Program-made: the position numbers and the translations under genes | The notes under the pieces: generated by a model | The model's database searches: none | The model's input: only the letters and a program-made list of their open reading frames with translations | Told to the model about the DNA's origin: nothing | NCBI GenBank assembly: GCA_019055375.1 | Contig: JAHQIW010007345.1 | Coordinates: 213,396 to 277,395 of the forward strand | Length of the DNA stretch: 64,000 bases | From: Parelaphostrongylus tenuis | Lineage: Eukaryota > Nematoda > Chromadorea > Rhabditida > Metastrongylidae | Direction: 5' to 3' | Shown: in pieces, positions 35,562 through 47,500 of the stretch | Position numbering within the stretch: position 1 is the stretch's first letter | Layout of the letters: every line of letters starts with the position of its first letter

Positions 35562-38410
35562 AGAAAGAACCCAAATTTTTTTATTTGCATAGCATATGCT
35601 TTAGAGTTACATTCTCTCAAAACAAGCCATAGAAGTGTACATTATAAATTGAAAGTTTATTCTTTTCGCGATTATGTGGTTTTCCTGTTGAAAATCAAAG
35701 ATTTTTAAAAGGCGTGGGGATTCTTTTTGCCAAAAAAAACATTTATGGAAGTTTTCTCGGTGATGATATATTCTCTGCGACATAATGTCTCTAACATATA
35801 AACTTTACTATATGACTGCACCAATAAAACTGCTGTGACGTTTAAGCAGCAAGCTAATTACTTCGAGAGAAAAACGTTTTATTCTTTTCGCTGCTGCAAA
35901 GCGCTGAGAACGCTTTCGAGAAAGTAGGCCCTTTGTTAGAATTGCCGTTTTCAAGCTATTGGGTTTTTGCAGAAGTATTTGTGCTTTAAGACTTGCTGAA
36001 ACTGCAAATTGGTACTTCGCTTCAAATGGCGATAATGGCAGAATAGTTGACATGGAGTCTTCTCCATCATCTCTTATAGTCTCAAGAGGATCAGTTTTGA
36101 TAAAATTTCTTTTCCCTTAACTTCTGATCAAGGTGGTACAGAAGTAATTGCGGTTCATGCATTGTGCAAACGAGTCTTCTCACGAAACCTCTTAGACCAC
36201 CATGTACTGTAAGGTCATAAAGAGTTCTTGGGCAGAATGCGTTGTTGATATTGCGAGTTGTCTCTGTGCTATACAACTCATCCTAATCTCATAATTCGAA
36301 ACCGCAGTTACTTTTGCACCGTCCTTAGTTTGAAATAATTATGATATATATAACAAAAAATATGACATTAGCAACCAGACATAAAGCTAGAAATGCGCAA
36401 TGAAATGATGTCATATATATGAGATTGTATTACAACGTCAGCGGCGCAGCATTTCAACAAGATATAAGCCGCAGTTACTTATTTATCAACTTGATCTCAA
36501 GTGATCACTTAAGCTTATTGAAAACTGTATCCAGTAAAAAAGCCTTGAAATAACCGTGTATCCAAAATTACGCAAACCGTGCGCAAAGGGTTAAATGAAG
36601 TAGTACTATCATCCGATCGGCACAACTTGCTTTCTGACAGTGTGAAGCTCTTTGCTTGTTTTTGTTGTATATCCAAAATCAATTCAAGAAATGACATATT
36701 GATGATGTTTATTATTGATTGCTACTGATTATTTTTTATAATTCTGACCGATTGAGTTTCTATGTAGAGTTCAAAAAAATGAACGTTGGATGGTTTTTCC
36801 GACTTCTTGAGTTCATGTTGGCAGAGAGCATTCATCTAACAAATGCTAAATTCGTTGTTACCCGTGAGATGTGAGGTTGATTTATACCAAGTTCTTACTC
36901 TATTTCAAAAAACATGACTGATTTACTAGAGCTTCAGAAATTTATCCATGATGTTCAATGCAGTGTTTGTGCGAATTAGAGAAAATTTTCCAAATTTGCA
37001 AGCTTTTCGGAATATGCTTCTTAATAGAATGAGGAATTCATCAATAGCGTACTCGCGCCTTTTGCGCGTCACCATTTCGACATTCAAGGAGAATGAAGAC
37101 AATGCAAACAATGCCCTCTATTGCCAGTCTTCTGCTATGAAATATGATGAATTTTTTACTCGCTCTTTCGACCGCAATGTGTCCCAATGCCTCAAAGCGC
37201 CATTGCACTACTTTTCATATACACAACATGAATTTCTCCAGATATGATTTACTCAATGCAAATGTTTCGAATAAAGACCATAGCAGATATAACAAGTAAG
37301 CTGGCACATTTTTACAACGATAATTTCGAAATTCTATAACGTAGATCGAACAGAAACTTAACAGTCGTTTGAGTCTACTGGAGAACGCACGTTTTTCCAA
37401 GCGACGTAAGTTCGCTTCCAAATTGATTTTATTTTTGCGGGTTTCAAATCATCAAGGAATATAGTCTCACGATAACAACTTAGATCAATTTAACGATTAA
37501 GAAATAGATTTTGGAATAGTGTACATTCACAATAATCCAAGAATTCTTTCACGACTTGTTAAGTTAAATAACGGCCAATTTTTTTTTTGTTTTCTTGCGG
37601 CTTTCAAGTACCATTAATGTCTTCAAGTTCTCATCTCATATCTTGTTATCATCTCAATCAAGACTAAGGCTTTTGATACAAATGCAGCTACTGAAGAACA
37701 CACTCCAAGTATAAATGTTTTACAAGAAATTCATTTTATTTTACTATCTTAATCCGCTTTCGTGGGTTGTAATGACCTGACCATCTCTTCCGAGGACAAA
37801 GTGCGCAATACGCTAGAGAATTGGCTGGCTCAAGGATAGAGTGACACTCATTGATGAGCATTACGTATCACTTTTCTGAAAAAGAGCATATTCGTCAAAA
37901 AGAGAGATGCAACAACATGTTTTGATCCATTAATATTAATCTTCGGTTCACTATGGACTTTGCTTCGCAGAGCTATCTTTACCAAGAAATTGGACAGAAA
38001 TCAGGCATTCAATCAAAAGCTTGAAGATGAGATTACTTTAACACTTTATTTCCGAAAATTATAAGAACAGTTGATATTGTATAATGCTTAAAATTTTTGT
38101 TGAAAAATTCGCAAGCCATTGATGTTGAATGATGACGAGAGGTGTCATCAGTTTCATTTTAGTAGCCGAGATGCTACATTTTAGGACAAAAATTCGTAGC
38201 TATAGAAACTGGTTCACGAAAAATATTGAGCCATTAAAGAAATTAGCACCGACCTAAATTGGGGTAGCGAATGCAGAGATGACAAATGATTTCATGCCGT
38301 TACGAAATTGAAGGTTTTTCAACATTATGCCATAATTTTTCAATAGCTAAAGGACTTGATGGGTTGACGACATGCTAGGATTATGGAAGAGTCTGTGCTC
38401 AATAGCTCAA
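35562..38410. other. No recognised gene
   Basis: AT-rich sequence. Frames at 35808-36053 (minus) and 36948-37247 (plus) show no domain or splice support. Confidence 0.4.
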
Positions 38411-38505
38411 GGGGATTAAATTGTGTGTGTTTGTGTGTATATGTGTGTTGTCTGCGTGTGTGTGTCTATTGTGTATGTAGATGTATGTATGTATGTAACT
38501 ATTCC
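38411..38505. repeat. TG/TATG-rich low-complexity tract
   Basis: Imperfect runs of TGTG, TATG and ATGTATGT without a fixed unit. Confidence 0.8.
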
Positions 38506-41500
38506 TCTACATAATTCAAGGCAAAAGAATGGGCTTGTCCAAAGAAATGTCACTTGTAACCTTTTTGAGTGTAGAGTATAACTCTTGTTGGTCTATACAA
38601 TTGAAGAGTTATAACTGACTCACTTCGCGCAGCTTACCGCGTAACTCATAGATTGCTTAATTTTTATTAACATCACAGAAAAATAAGAGATTTAAATGTT
38701 TATCATTGAATCATGTTTAGCTAAGGGCCTATCAAGACAGTCTACTAGTAAATCGTCCTTCTTGAAAAGTTGGAAAGATTAGTAAATCCGACTTGCACAA
38801 TCGAACAAGCGAAAAGATTTGTAATGCAGATCATCTGATCTCTTCATTGTGTAAAATTCAGGAAATACTAGCGTTTTTTTTCAAACTTCATAAGCGCTGG
38901 ATATTCTCTCAAACGATAATTTCTAAGTATGATTAAAATAAGGTAGTGCAGCGTTTAGTGATTATCTTGTCCATTCTACAAATGAAATAAAAATGGTAGG
39001 ATATCTCTGCGAGTTTTATCATCGATACAGTGTCGTTTACATCAGTTTCTTTTATTCTGCATAATCAAGTCGTTCTGATCTTGTTCTCGTTTCTCAGTAG
39101 GACTGCTTGAAGTTGGCAATGAATTTTTATAGCCGCTGGGGCATAGACGAGATTGCCGTCGTCAGACTCACAATGATTTTTATCGGCTCAGAGAAAAAGG
39201 ATAGTCTTTATAAGCTTGAGATTAGCTGGGTATTTCCTTCTTCGTGAAATACTCTTATGGGGGTTAACATTGCTGCGCCTTGATTCGCTACCATTTACAT
39301 GGTAGAGGTGATTTTTAGAAGGGGTTTTCGATGTCGAAACAATGACCGTCTACCGTCCAAAATATTGAGACGTGCTTATGCTCGTGTGGAGTTTCATCAT
39401 TTGCAAAGAAAATATTTGTAATACATAAAATCTCTGATACAGAATAAAAGCCTTCTCACCTCGATCAAATTCCGGGCTTTTAGAAGGCGTATATTTCCAC
39501 TTTACTACTCCCTGGCTCGGATTTTGAACACGAAATCGAATGATTTAGAACGATATCATCTAGCAGGACATGATGGTGTTCCCCATCGTACTGCCTCGGT
39601 TTTAGCTTAGAGATTTTTTGCTCATTTGCAAAACGTAAAAGATCGAAAAATCGGATGAACTGAAGAAAATTCTTTCTGCTAAAAACATGCGCAAAATTTT
39701 CTGCAATTATCTAAGAAAGAGGGCAGATCTCATTCGATAAATCTGTCTAAATTCAACTTCTGATGCATTCTAGTGATTGAAAAATTCCCCTCAATGGTCG
39801 AAAAAGCAGCTTCATCTGGAAAGAGTCTAAGAGTACTATCATCCCTGCTTCCGATATACATTCCCCAGCTGCCCATTTACATGCGATGGGGTTATCAGGA
39901 AAGCAAAGCGTATGTAAATTTAAAAACTTCCCGCCTTTCAAGTTCGTATGCTTTGTTTTGTCAAAGCTTTAGAAATGCGCTTTTTTGTGTCTTTGCTGAA
40001 AAGTTCATGCTTTCAATACTTTCTTTCATTTAAACGATCCTTGTGGACGCATTGTGCGGATTCCAACGTTTTTTATTGGTCTCCTATATTATCATCCCCA
40101 CTATCCATGAAAGCGTTCAAAGTTGGTGTTTGGCCTATTCTTTCGTGTTTGCGTCTTCTTATTGGATATCGTTGTATGTTAATTCAATCACTTTGAGTTC
40201 CTAGAATAACTTTGATAGATTATCACCAGTTCTTCACCGCGGATAGTCGCCGGCTTTGAGCAGAATGTGAAGAACCTTCTTTAAACAGGTTGGGTACTAC
40301 GTTTTAAGTGGAGAATGGAATGGTTGGTCAGCCTGAACAGAGTTGAACCACTGATGGCGTATTGCGCTGCATTCTTACCACTGCGCTTGCTAAATCATCA
40401 TATAATTTTAAACGTTGGAAACACCGAACCAGCTTATCTGAATTGCTCTCGATTTACCTCTTAGTACCATTTACATTTATCAGTTATTTTTCTCCAAGCA
40501 TCTTCGGTTCCAATAGAATTTCCATTCGTCTTCTCCCACTCATAATCGCAAATGACCATCATAACACTCACTAACTGGCGCATAGGTAATGACTCAAGCT
40601 GAAGGGCACAGACTAAGACGCCTCCACTTTTCGTCATGTCATCATGTAGAAAGGAATTTCCTCTTTCGCTTCTCTTCCCAAATTCTCCAATAAATATTTT
40701 TGCTCCTAATCAATACTGGTTCCTTAATTCATTTGTTTGGTAGTGTCACAATCAATCTCGGGTACTTTGACGAAAGAAATCGCGACATGTACTACGCTCT
40801 CCCTTCACTTCATCATTTTGTCAACACTACTTGCCCAGGGAATAGCTTGTTTAAGACCGAATTTCGTATTCTCGTTAGTAAACTGACCTATGGAGCTAAC
40901 GCAACCGTCCAGGAAGCAGCTCAAAATATGGACATGAACTCTCAAACACCTCCCCCATTCTGATCGATATGTAGCAATTGTGCGCCGCCTCGTCTCCCAT
41001 GGCGGGAATATCTCTCCAATCTGTTCAGTCTCATATCTAGAGTTCATTAGCATACTAAGATAGAACCAATTTGACCTGTAAAAGTTCTATATGAGCTCAG
41101 ATAGGGGCAAGCAAGAAGCACACATAACTAACCGTCCTTCTGAACCATCCGATTATCCTTTACTGGTCTTTGAAATATGTGATCTTTCCAGCAGAGTTAT
41201 GATGATGAGGGTGTGGCTTGATATTGGAACGAGACTGGCATGCACTTTTCATCGCCTTTTCCTTAGACACCCGCTTGAAACGCGACGTTCCTGAGCTCAA
41301 TGCGCCCAATTTGCACTACGAACTATGCTCGCTTACTCGCAACCTCACGACAGCTCGTTGTAAAACTACTTTTCAAATGTATTGAATCCCTCATATCAGA
41401 TCCGATATTCGATTAGAATCTCCAGAGGCTTAGCCCTATGGTGAAAATGTTTGGATCATCTGAAGATAACATCCGTTTACGAAAAAAGTAGACAGTCATC

Positions 41501-42619
41501 TGGAAATTGCTCCTACTTCACCTGACTTTTCTCTTGAATCCTCACTAATTCATTTCCCTCAAAAGAGTGTGCTCAAGTACAAATCTCAATAGAAAACTGA
41601 TGATTCTAGAGAAAACATCTGCTGTAGATGACATTCAGGTAACTTATAGGAAGTGAGATTTTTTACCAAGGCTGTCGATGAATTCACACCCAACATAAGT
41701 CTTTTCTATTGCTCAAATCTCTCAGGTTCCTATGCTCTGACATTCATTCGATCCCTTCAGATAACCGATCTGTGATATCGAGTAAAAAACATGTTGTAAC
41801 ATAGCTTTTCACTTTTACGTAGTGCATCGTTCAAATGTTTCTGAATAATCTCCACTTTTCAGGTATACATAGGTCGCTTTTTCAAATGTTACAGCTCTTG
41901 TTCTTCGTTGCTGTCGCTTGCTTTTACTCCTTCACTGTTTAAATTATTCTCTTAGGCATCAGCTGTGGGCGACCGAATTATTCACGTCCTACATAATGCG
42001 TCGATGAATGGGAAACCATCACACTAGTACGAAGCGCCGAGCTGAAGAGGTACACTTTCTCTCAGAAATAAAGGAACAGCTTCATACTTGAACATTATTG
42101 CCTGCTATAGGGTTCTTGAAAGAGTAGACAAATGACATTGTTGATAGAGTTGAGTGACATGTAAGTCTGCAAATTGAGTCGTCCAATGAAAAGAAATATA
42201 TTCCAGCGCACTTTAATGTGGTTTGTTACGAAGGCAGAAAAAAAATCAGTCTTGTCTCTTCCAATTACGCACCATTAGTAATGATATGTTGCAAACTAAG
42301 CAGCAAAAAGGAGCTTGTGTTGCTGGAATTTCAATCCTAAGAATATCGCGGACAAGGAAAATTGATGATTGTCTCACCGGTCATCCTTAATTGATTAGAT
42401 AACAAAGACAGAAAATAGCAAATGCATGGTTCTCGGGGGGATCCACTGCAGTGAACGCATAAAATTACCACAAAGAAACTACGTACTTGCATGTACACTC
42501 AACTGGTCTTGTAGTGGTAGTGCACATCCATAATATAGGTACGCGCGTTCAACTACAGGCTTGGAGTCGAAAGGGTTGCATATCACTCAACGTCCTTGGA
42601 TATAAACTATAGAAAAGCT
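38506..42619. other. No supported gene
   Basis: An acceptor TTCTCTTAG at about 41957 opens 23 coding-like codons (AVGDRIIHVLHNASMNGKP) to a stop, but no phase-compatible upstream exon was found. Frames at 40700-40963 (plus) and 40805-41053 (minus) overlap each other and cannot be separated. A degenerate tRNA-like head is listed separately. Confidence 0.35.
40330..40388 (-). mobile_element. Degenerate tRNA-like SINE head
   Basis: On the minus strand GCGCAGTGGTAAGAATGCAG resembles an A-box arm and AGTGGTTCAACTCTG a B box. There is no full cloverleaf. Confidence 0.4.
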
Positions 42620-42895
42620 CTCATCTCTGATCAATTCCTGAGAAATGCACCATGATTCATCTTCAATTTTTAGCTTCCTTTGAAATGTTTGAATGTATAT
42701 CTGGCATTTACAATGACTCGCGGTGGCTAATGCTATCAAGTCAGTGCTGCCATCCTCCGACAAGTCTGTTACCACTTCACCGGCCTCAGAGGGATGAGGG
42801 CTGGTGAGCCTGGAGCGCGGGATTGAACCATCGACTATCGATGGATGCATATGCGTGTCGCAGAGCACCTCTAACCAATACGCCACCCGCGCTCT
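42620..42895 (-). mobile_element. tRNA-derived SINE (family B)
   Basis: Minus strand: GGGTGGCGTATTGGTTAGAG (A box TGGCGTATTGG), GTGCTCTGCGACACGC, B box GATGGTTCAATCCCG. The body follows: CCGGTGAAGTGGTAACAGAC, TTGTCGGAGGATGGCAGCAC, CACCGCGAGTCATTGTAAAT and ACATTCAAACAT. The body is shorter than at 29262-29555 and lacks the GCATCCC tail. Confidence 0.75.
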
Positions 42896-43009
42896 ATCCT
42901 TGGATTAATAATTACAAAATCATAACACTTCTGGGAATTCAAAAATCAAGAATTCTTCTAGATTATATTTCCTTTCTTAATTAAGCCCTTAGCACATTGG
43001 TGGTAGCAA

Positions 43010-43270
43010 AAGATCTATTCAGTTAACGTTTCGACACGTTTGGTCCTCTTCAGTGTCGATGATTCGAGTCGATTTCCCATAGTTGTTCGCCCTCATTGTC
43101 TGTTCTTCTCCATTCTTGATCGAATCGAGACGATGAAAAACACTACAACGAGGTCGAGGAACTGTAGGCAGTCAAGTCGAATAATCAGCTCTGAAGAAGA
43201 CGAAGCCGCCAAAACGTTAGCCGAATTACACTTTTATTTGAAAACTCGTACTACAGGCTTGATCAACAAA
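43010..43270. repeat. Foldback repeat with two inverted PLE/hammerhead-like signatures
   Basis: The left half (minus) reads CTGAAGAGGACC...GTGTCGAAACGTTAA. The right half (plus) reads CTCTGAAGAAGACGAAGCC, then GCCAAAACGTTAG. They are mirrored with GATTCGAGTCGA-type sequence between them. The left half keeps the CUGANGA, stem II GAC/GUC and GAAA order; the right has lost GAAA. The frame 43040-43288 is incidental. Confidence 0.45.
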
Positions 43271-44470
43271 GTAAATGTGCTTGATTAATAATGCTGAGGT
43301 CAGAAGAAATAGTTTACTTTATATCATACACTTTTCAAAATTATGTAAAGCGAAGTGGTCTGTTTTCATAAGGCTTTAGGAATGATAAGAGTCTTGGTGA
43401 TTATTTTATGAGTAGTTTACTTGTTGGACAAGATTTTGTTTTTCTAGAGTCTCAAGAACCTGCTCAGGCAGCCCTTCATGTCACCTTCACTTTGTTATCA
43501 GTGGCTATGTTGTTTGAAGGATAATATTAATTCTTGAGGTTTACTTTTGATAGGGCTTCTAGACGAAGGTCTCTAACTCTTGTTTCCTCACTTTGAGACA
43601 CCTACCAAAGGATGAACCTCCTTTTGTAAATCGCATTTCGACATCGTATGCTCGACACTGTTACCACACTGTGATATATCTCCAATTATGCTTAGAGTAT
43701 AAATCTATGAAAAGAGAAAGAGCGTACATGAATTAGTGTGAGATACAAACACGGATGCTGCCCCGAACACTATGGATGAACCTCTATGCAGTTCAAAAAA
43801 CTTAAAGAAAAATAAAGTATTTGCTACTATGTTTTGTTTTTGAATACATTTTAAAGGACCTGTCATCACAATTTGCTGTGCTGATTACCATACAACTTGC
43901 ATTTGAATCGTTTCCTCGCATTCATCCTCTTCAAAGGTCTTCGAACATCTCACGTATTGCTTTGGCTGCTACTTGAGAATTTCGTCTTTTTTATGAATGT
44001 TGTGGAGCGCCGATCGAGTCGATTTTCCTTGAAATTTTGGAGGTCTTCAAACAAAGGCGCTTGTTGATTGAGCAGAAAAGGATTTTTGGAAAGTTGTCGA
44101 ATCACTCCTTACTTATTACTTTACTTCCTGCTATACTCCTTACCAAACACTGCACTACCCTGCCTCCATAAAGGGGTTTTACATTTTTTCACCCTCCTTT
44201 GATAAGAGTATCTTTATTTGACGGTTACTCACACTTGTTTATTATGGTATGGAGCGTAGAAAAATTAATTTATCAAATAACAATAGTGCAGTTGAATGCA
44301 GAACAAAAGTTCCAGGAGCTCCATGTGGTGCCATCAAAGAGAGCTTGTTTCCACGTCATCAACCCATTCGAATGCTCCGATAGCTCGCAAAAAAAGAAGC
44401 GGAAGGCTTTAACAGTACGACATTTTAAGTTTTCTGAATAAGGCATTTTTTTTAACGAGATCATTTACAG

Positions 44471-44558
44471 GACCATGGTAGCTCGAGTGAGGGAAAGAAT
44501 CGAATTCCGAAGCTTTTCCATTCGTCCGCTAAGAAACTCGACTTGTTATTGCGATCGG
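44471..44558 (+). CDS. RSKR: Kinase exon 1 of model (N-terminal, Ser/Lys-rich)
   Basis: TCATTTACAG acceptor, donor TCGG/GTATGT. It enters in phase 0 and leaves in phase 1, matching 47718. It encodes a Ser/Lys-rich stretch ending KKLDLLLRS. An ATG inside it (44475) is in another frame and leads to a stop. Confidence 0.55.
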
Positions 44559-47500
44559 GTATGTGCTTTCTGATTAGTTAAATAGTTTTTTTCTAAACAT
44601 CTGGAAATTCTGTCAACTCCAATAGAGTGTTTTCTTGGCAGCAGTTAAGACGTAACAAATGTTTTCATATTGGCTCCCACTGTGCAGACTTCTCCAGCAG
44701 TTGCGGTATGCAAATAGAGCCAACTGTTCTATGGCTTGTCAAACAAATAGGCAACTGATTTCAAACGCATTCTCAGTAGGATTTGTCATTCCTAAAGTTT
44801 GTCAATGAATGAACCCTGGCTGTAAAACGCTATTGTAGCAACAACGCATGAAGATCATAGCGCTCCTTGGATTTATAGGGATTGATTAATTGCTACATCT
44901 TAAAATTAGATAAATAGGGTTTATGGAATATTGGATCATTGGTAATATGTCAAAACTGTTTCATATAATATAAAATCTTCGGAAAACATGAAACACTTAC
45001 ATAACTGTTTCATTGCTGCTTCGATTTCCTTCGTTTTTTCCAACTATTACATGCGCCCTTTTTAATCATCGAGTGACTCCAACGTCTCCATTCGTCTTCG
45101 CCAGACACTAACGTTTCTATGCCTTCACGTCATGCTCAAAACATACGAATAAAATCAGGCCTTTTCTAAGGACGATGCACGCTGGTCCATCGATCTATGC
45201 CGTGACATATGTTCAATGCGTTGTAGATTTGGGTTGAATGTTTTGAGTCTCAATCGCTTGCTACCTTGCTTTCACAGGCAAGAGCACCTCTAATCGCGAT
45301 AAGGAAGCGATCAAGCTCTGTGAATAATTACTTCGACTAGTATCGCTATGATGGATATGTCCTTCAATCTTGTTTCACTTTACTTTACATTACTGAGAGG
45401 GAAATTTAAATTTTCCTCGAGGACTGGTGACTAACGGTTTAAAAGATTCTTGAATTTATCCTTTTATCATTATTTGAGCCAACATGTCATGTGGTCTGGT
45501 AAGGACTCTTGTAGAGCCCGAGACACGTGTTTCGTCCTTACAGACTCATCAGCCGGGCAGAACTCGTCGTCTGTCGATCTTTTTATAGTCAGTTCTCTCG
45601 GGAGCGTCACACTCCTTTTAGAGAGTTATCGACGACGTACGCTTTACACTCTATGTCAAATGGAACATTCACCTAACACAGAGTGTTGTGCAGTCGATTG
45701 CTCATTGGCTGATACTTTTATCATAATTATACCTTGACATAGAGTGTACTGTACAAGAGCCCTTACCAGACCACATGACATGTTGGCTCAAATAATGATA
45801 AAAGGATATATTGAAATTTAAGCGTGGTCTAAACAAAGTACTCGAGATGAAGGTATGATTCTTGAATTTTCACATGCAACCCTGAGGACAGTCCTAGAAC
45901 TTTATGCAAAAATTTCATCAATGACTCAATCACAAGCTGATAAAGATATAGCATGTTTTGAGCTGATGAGTCTAGTGGCACAGAGGCGCCTGCTTCGTCC
46001 TATCGGATCACATCATTGCCACCATCCTTCGGTTCAGCCGATCCTCTGAGGTTGAATAATCCTCTAAAGGAATCGACACCGAGTAGAAATTCACCTCAAG
46101 TCATATCCTTATGATTATATCCTTATCTGATTATATCATTTTGAGCGGGTTTATGAAAAGCGATCGATAGTTTAATCACCAGCGACCTCTATGGAAGATT
46201 AGCGGTTGCGGAGGTCAGTTGATACAGTTATTAACTATAGAAGGTGTATCGCATCATGTAAGTCATGATATTGGCTTGAAAGTGGGAAACTTAAATGAAG
46301 TAAAGTGAATGCTAGTCGTTCTTTGATCCTTAAATTATACGGTAATTGTGAAAGTGCTTTTTGGCAGATGGGAGGAAAAGATTCAACAGCACGCCTCTAC
46401 CTTTGTCAGTTAGCCGGGTTACCCTGGGTTACTTATTTCGACTGATGTGTAAGCATTCTAGTCTTCTTCAGAGGTGCTTTCAGCTGTCCAATATGGACAC
46501 CTGAAACATCTTTATACAAATGTCCATACCATTTATGCTGATGCTCTTGTACGACTTTTCACCATTCTCTATGGCGACTATTAGCGGTACTAAATACGGC
46601 AATCCTGTTGCATTTGTTTGTTTACATTGCGTTGTTATGTTTATAATCATGGCCCTCGGCAGTTGAGCAAGAAGTCAAACGGCATGTAATGTTGCACTGG
46701 CATATTTGAGGAACGGATAAGTGGCCTTGTCGGCTGGTCCCAGCTTGCCTGCTGTTAGACACATGCAGCCTCATACCGTTGAAATCGTCCTAATAAAATT
46801 CGTTTCTCAAATATACTAAGAGATTTTGATAGACCACTATATTTATGGAAATCTTGTCACACTTAACTTCATTTGGAGAAATCATTTTGTGAAAAATCTT
46901 ATCATTTATACAGAAATTGACACATGTATTAATCTCCTTAGTTCAGTTTCTCTTCATAAGATCAAAAATTGAGAGTTTATGATGGATTTGGCAAGAAGAT
47001 TATTTGCAAGAGCTTTTCCTCTGGATTCGGCGCTAGCATAGAATTATGGCGCTTCGGTATCCTAACACTGACTGCTCATCACTAGATAGCTCATAAAAGA
47101 AATAGGTTTTATGGATTCTGATGATGCCGCTCATTGTGATTCAGAAAATCACTCGAATATAGCATCTGTAATTTTGAACAAAATTTGTCGGAGTGCACAT
47201 TATCGGATTCTCTGAGAGTTTAGGAACTTTATACTAATATCTCGTTGAGGTTAAGGATCATCGGTATGACTATGATGACATTTAAAAAGTATTGGTTCTT
47301 TATCTTTGAGTTAATAGCACAAATTTGGCAAAGTTTATGTAGTTAGTTTCGAAGTTAACCCTAATTCAAAGGCTTTGAATACAGCCCTTAGTAGCGAAAT
47401 CTTTTCACTGTTCATGAAATTAAATCAAAAAAGCTTTCTGATGTCTTGAAATCGATCATTTGGCTAATCAGTGCTTATCAGGTTGACTTCACAATGAAAG

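Noticed and set aside
43772..43816. ATG exon (MDEPLCSSKNLKKNK) as the kinase start
   Set aside because: It joins exon 44471 in phase, but the donor AAA/GTATTT is weak and no homology supports it. Kept only as a possibility in the gene entry.
45960..45985. CTGATGAGTC near the hammerhead element
   Set aside because: No GAAA at the required distance; part of an unrelated open frame.
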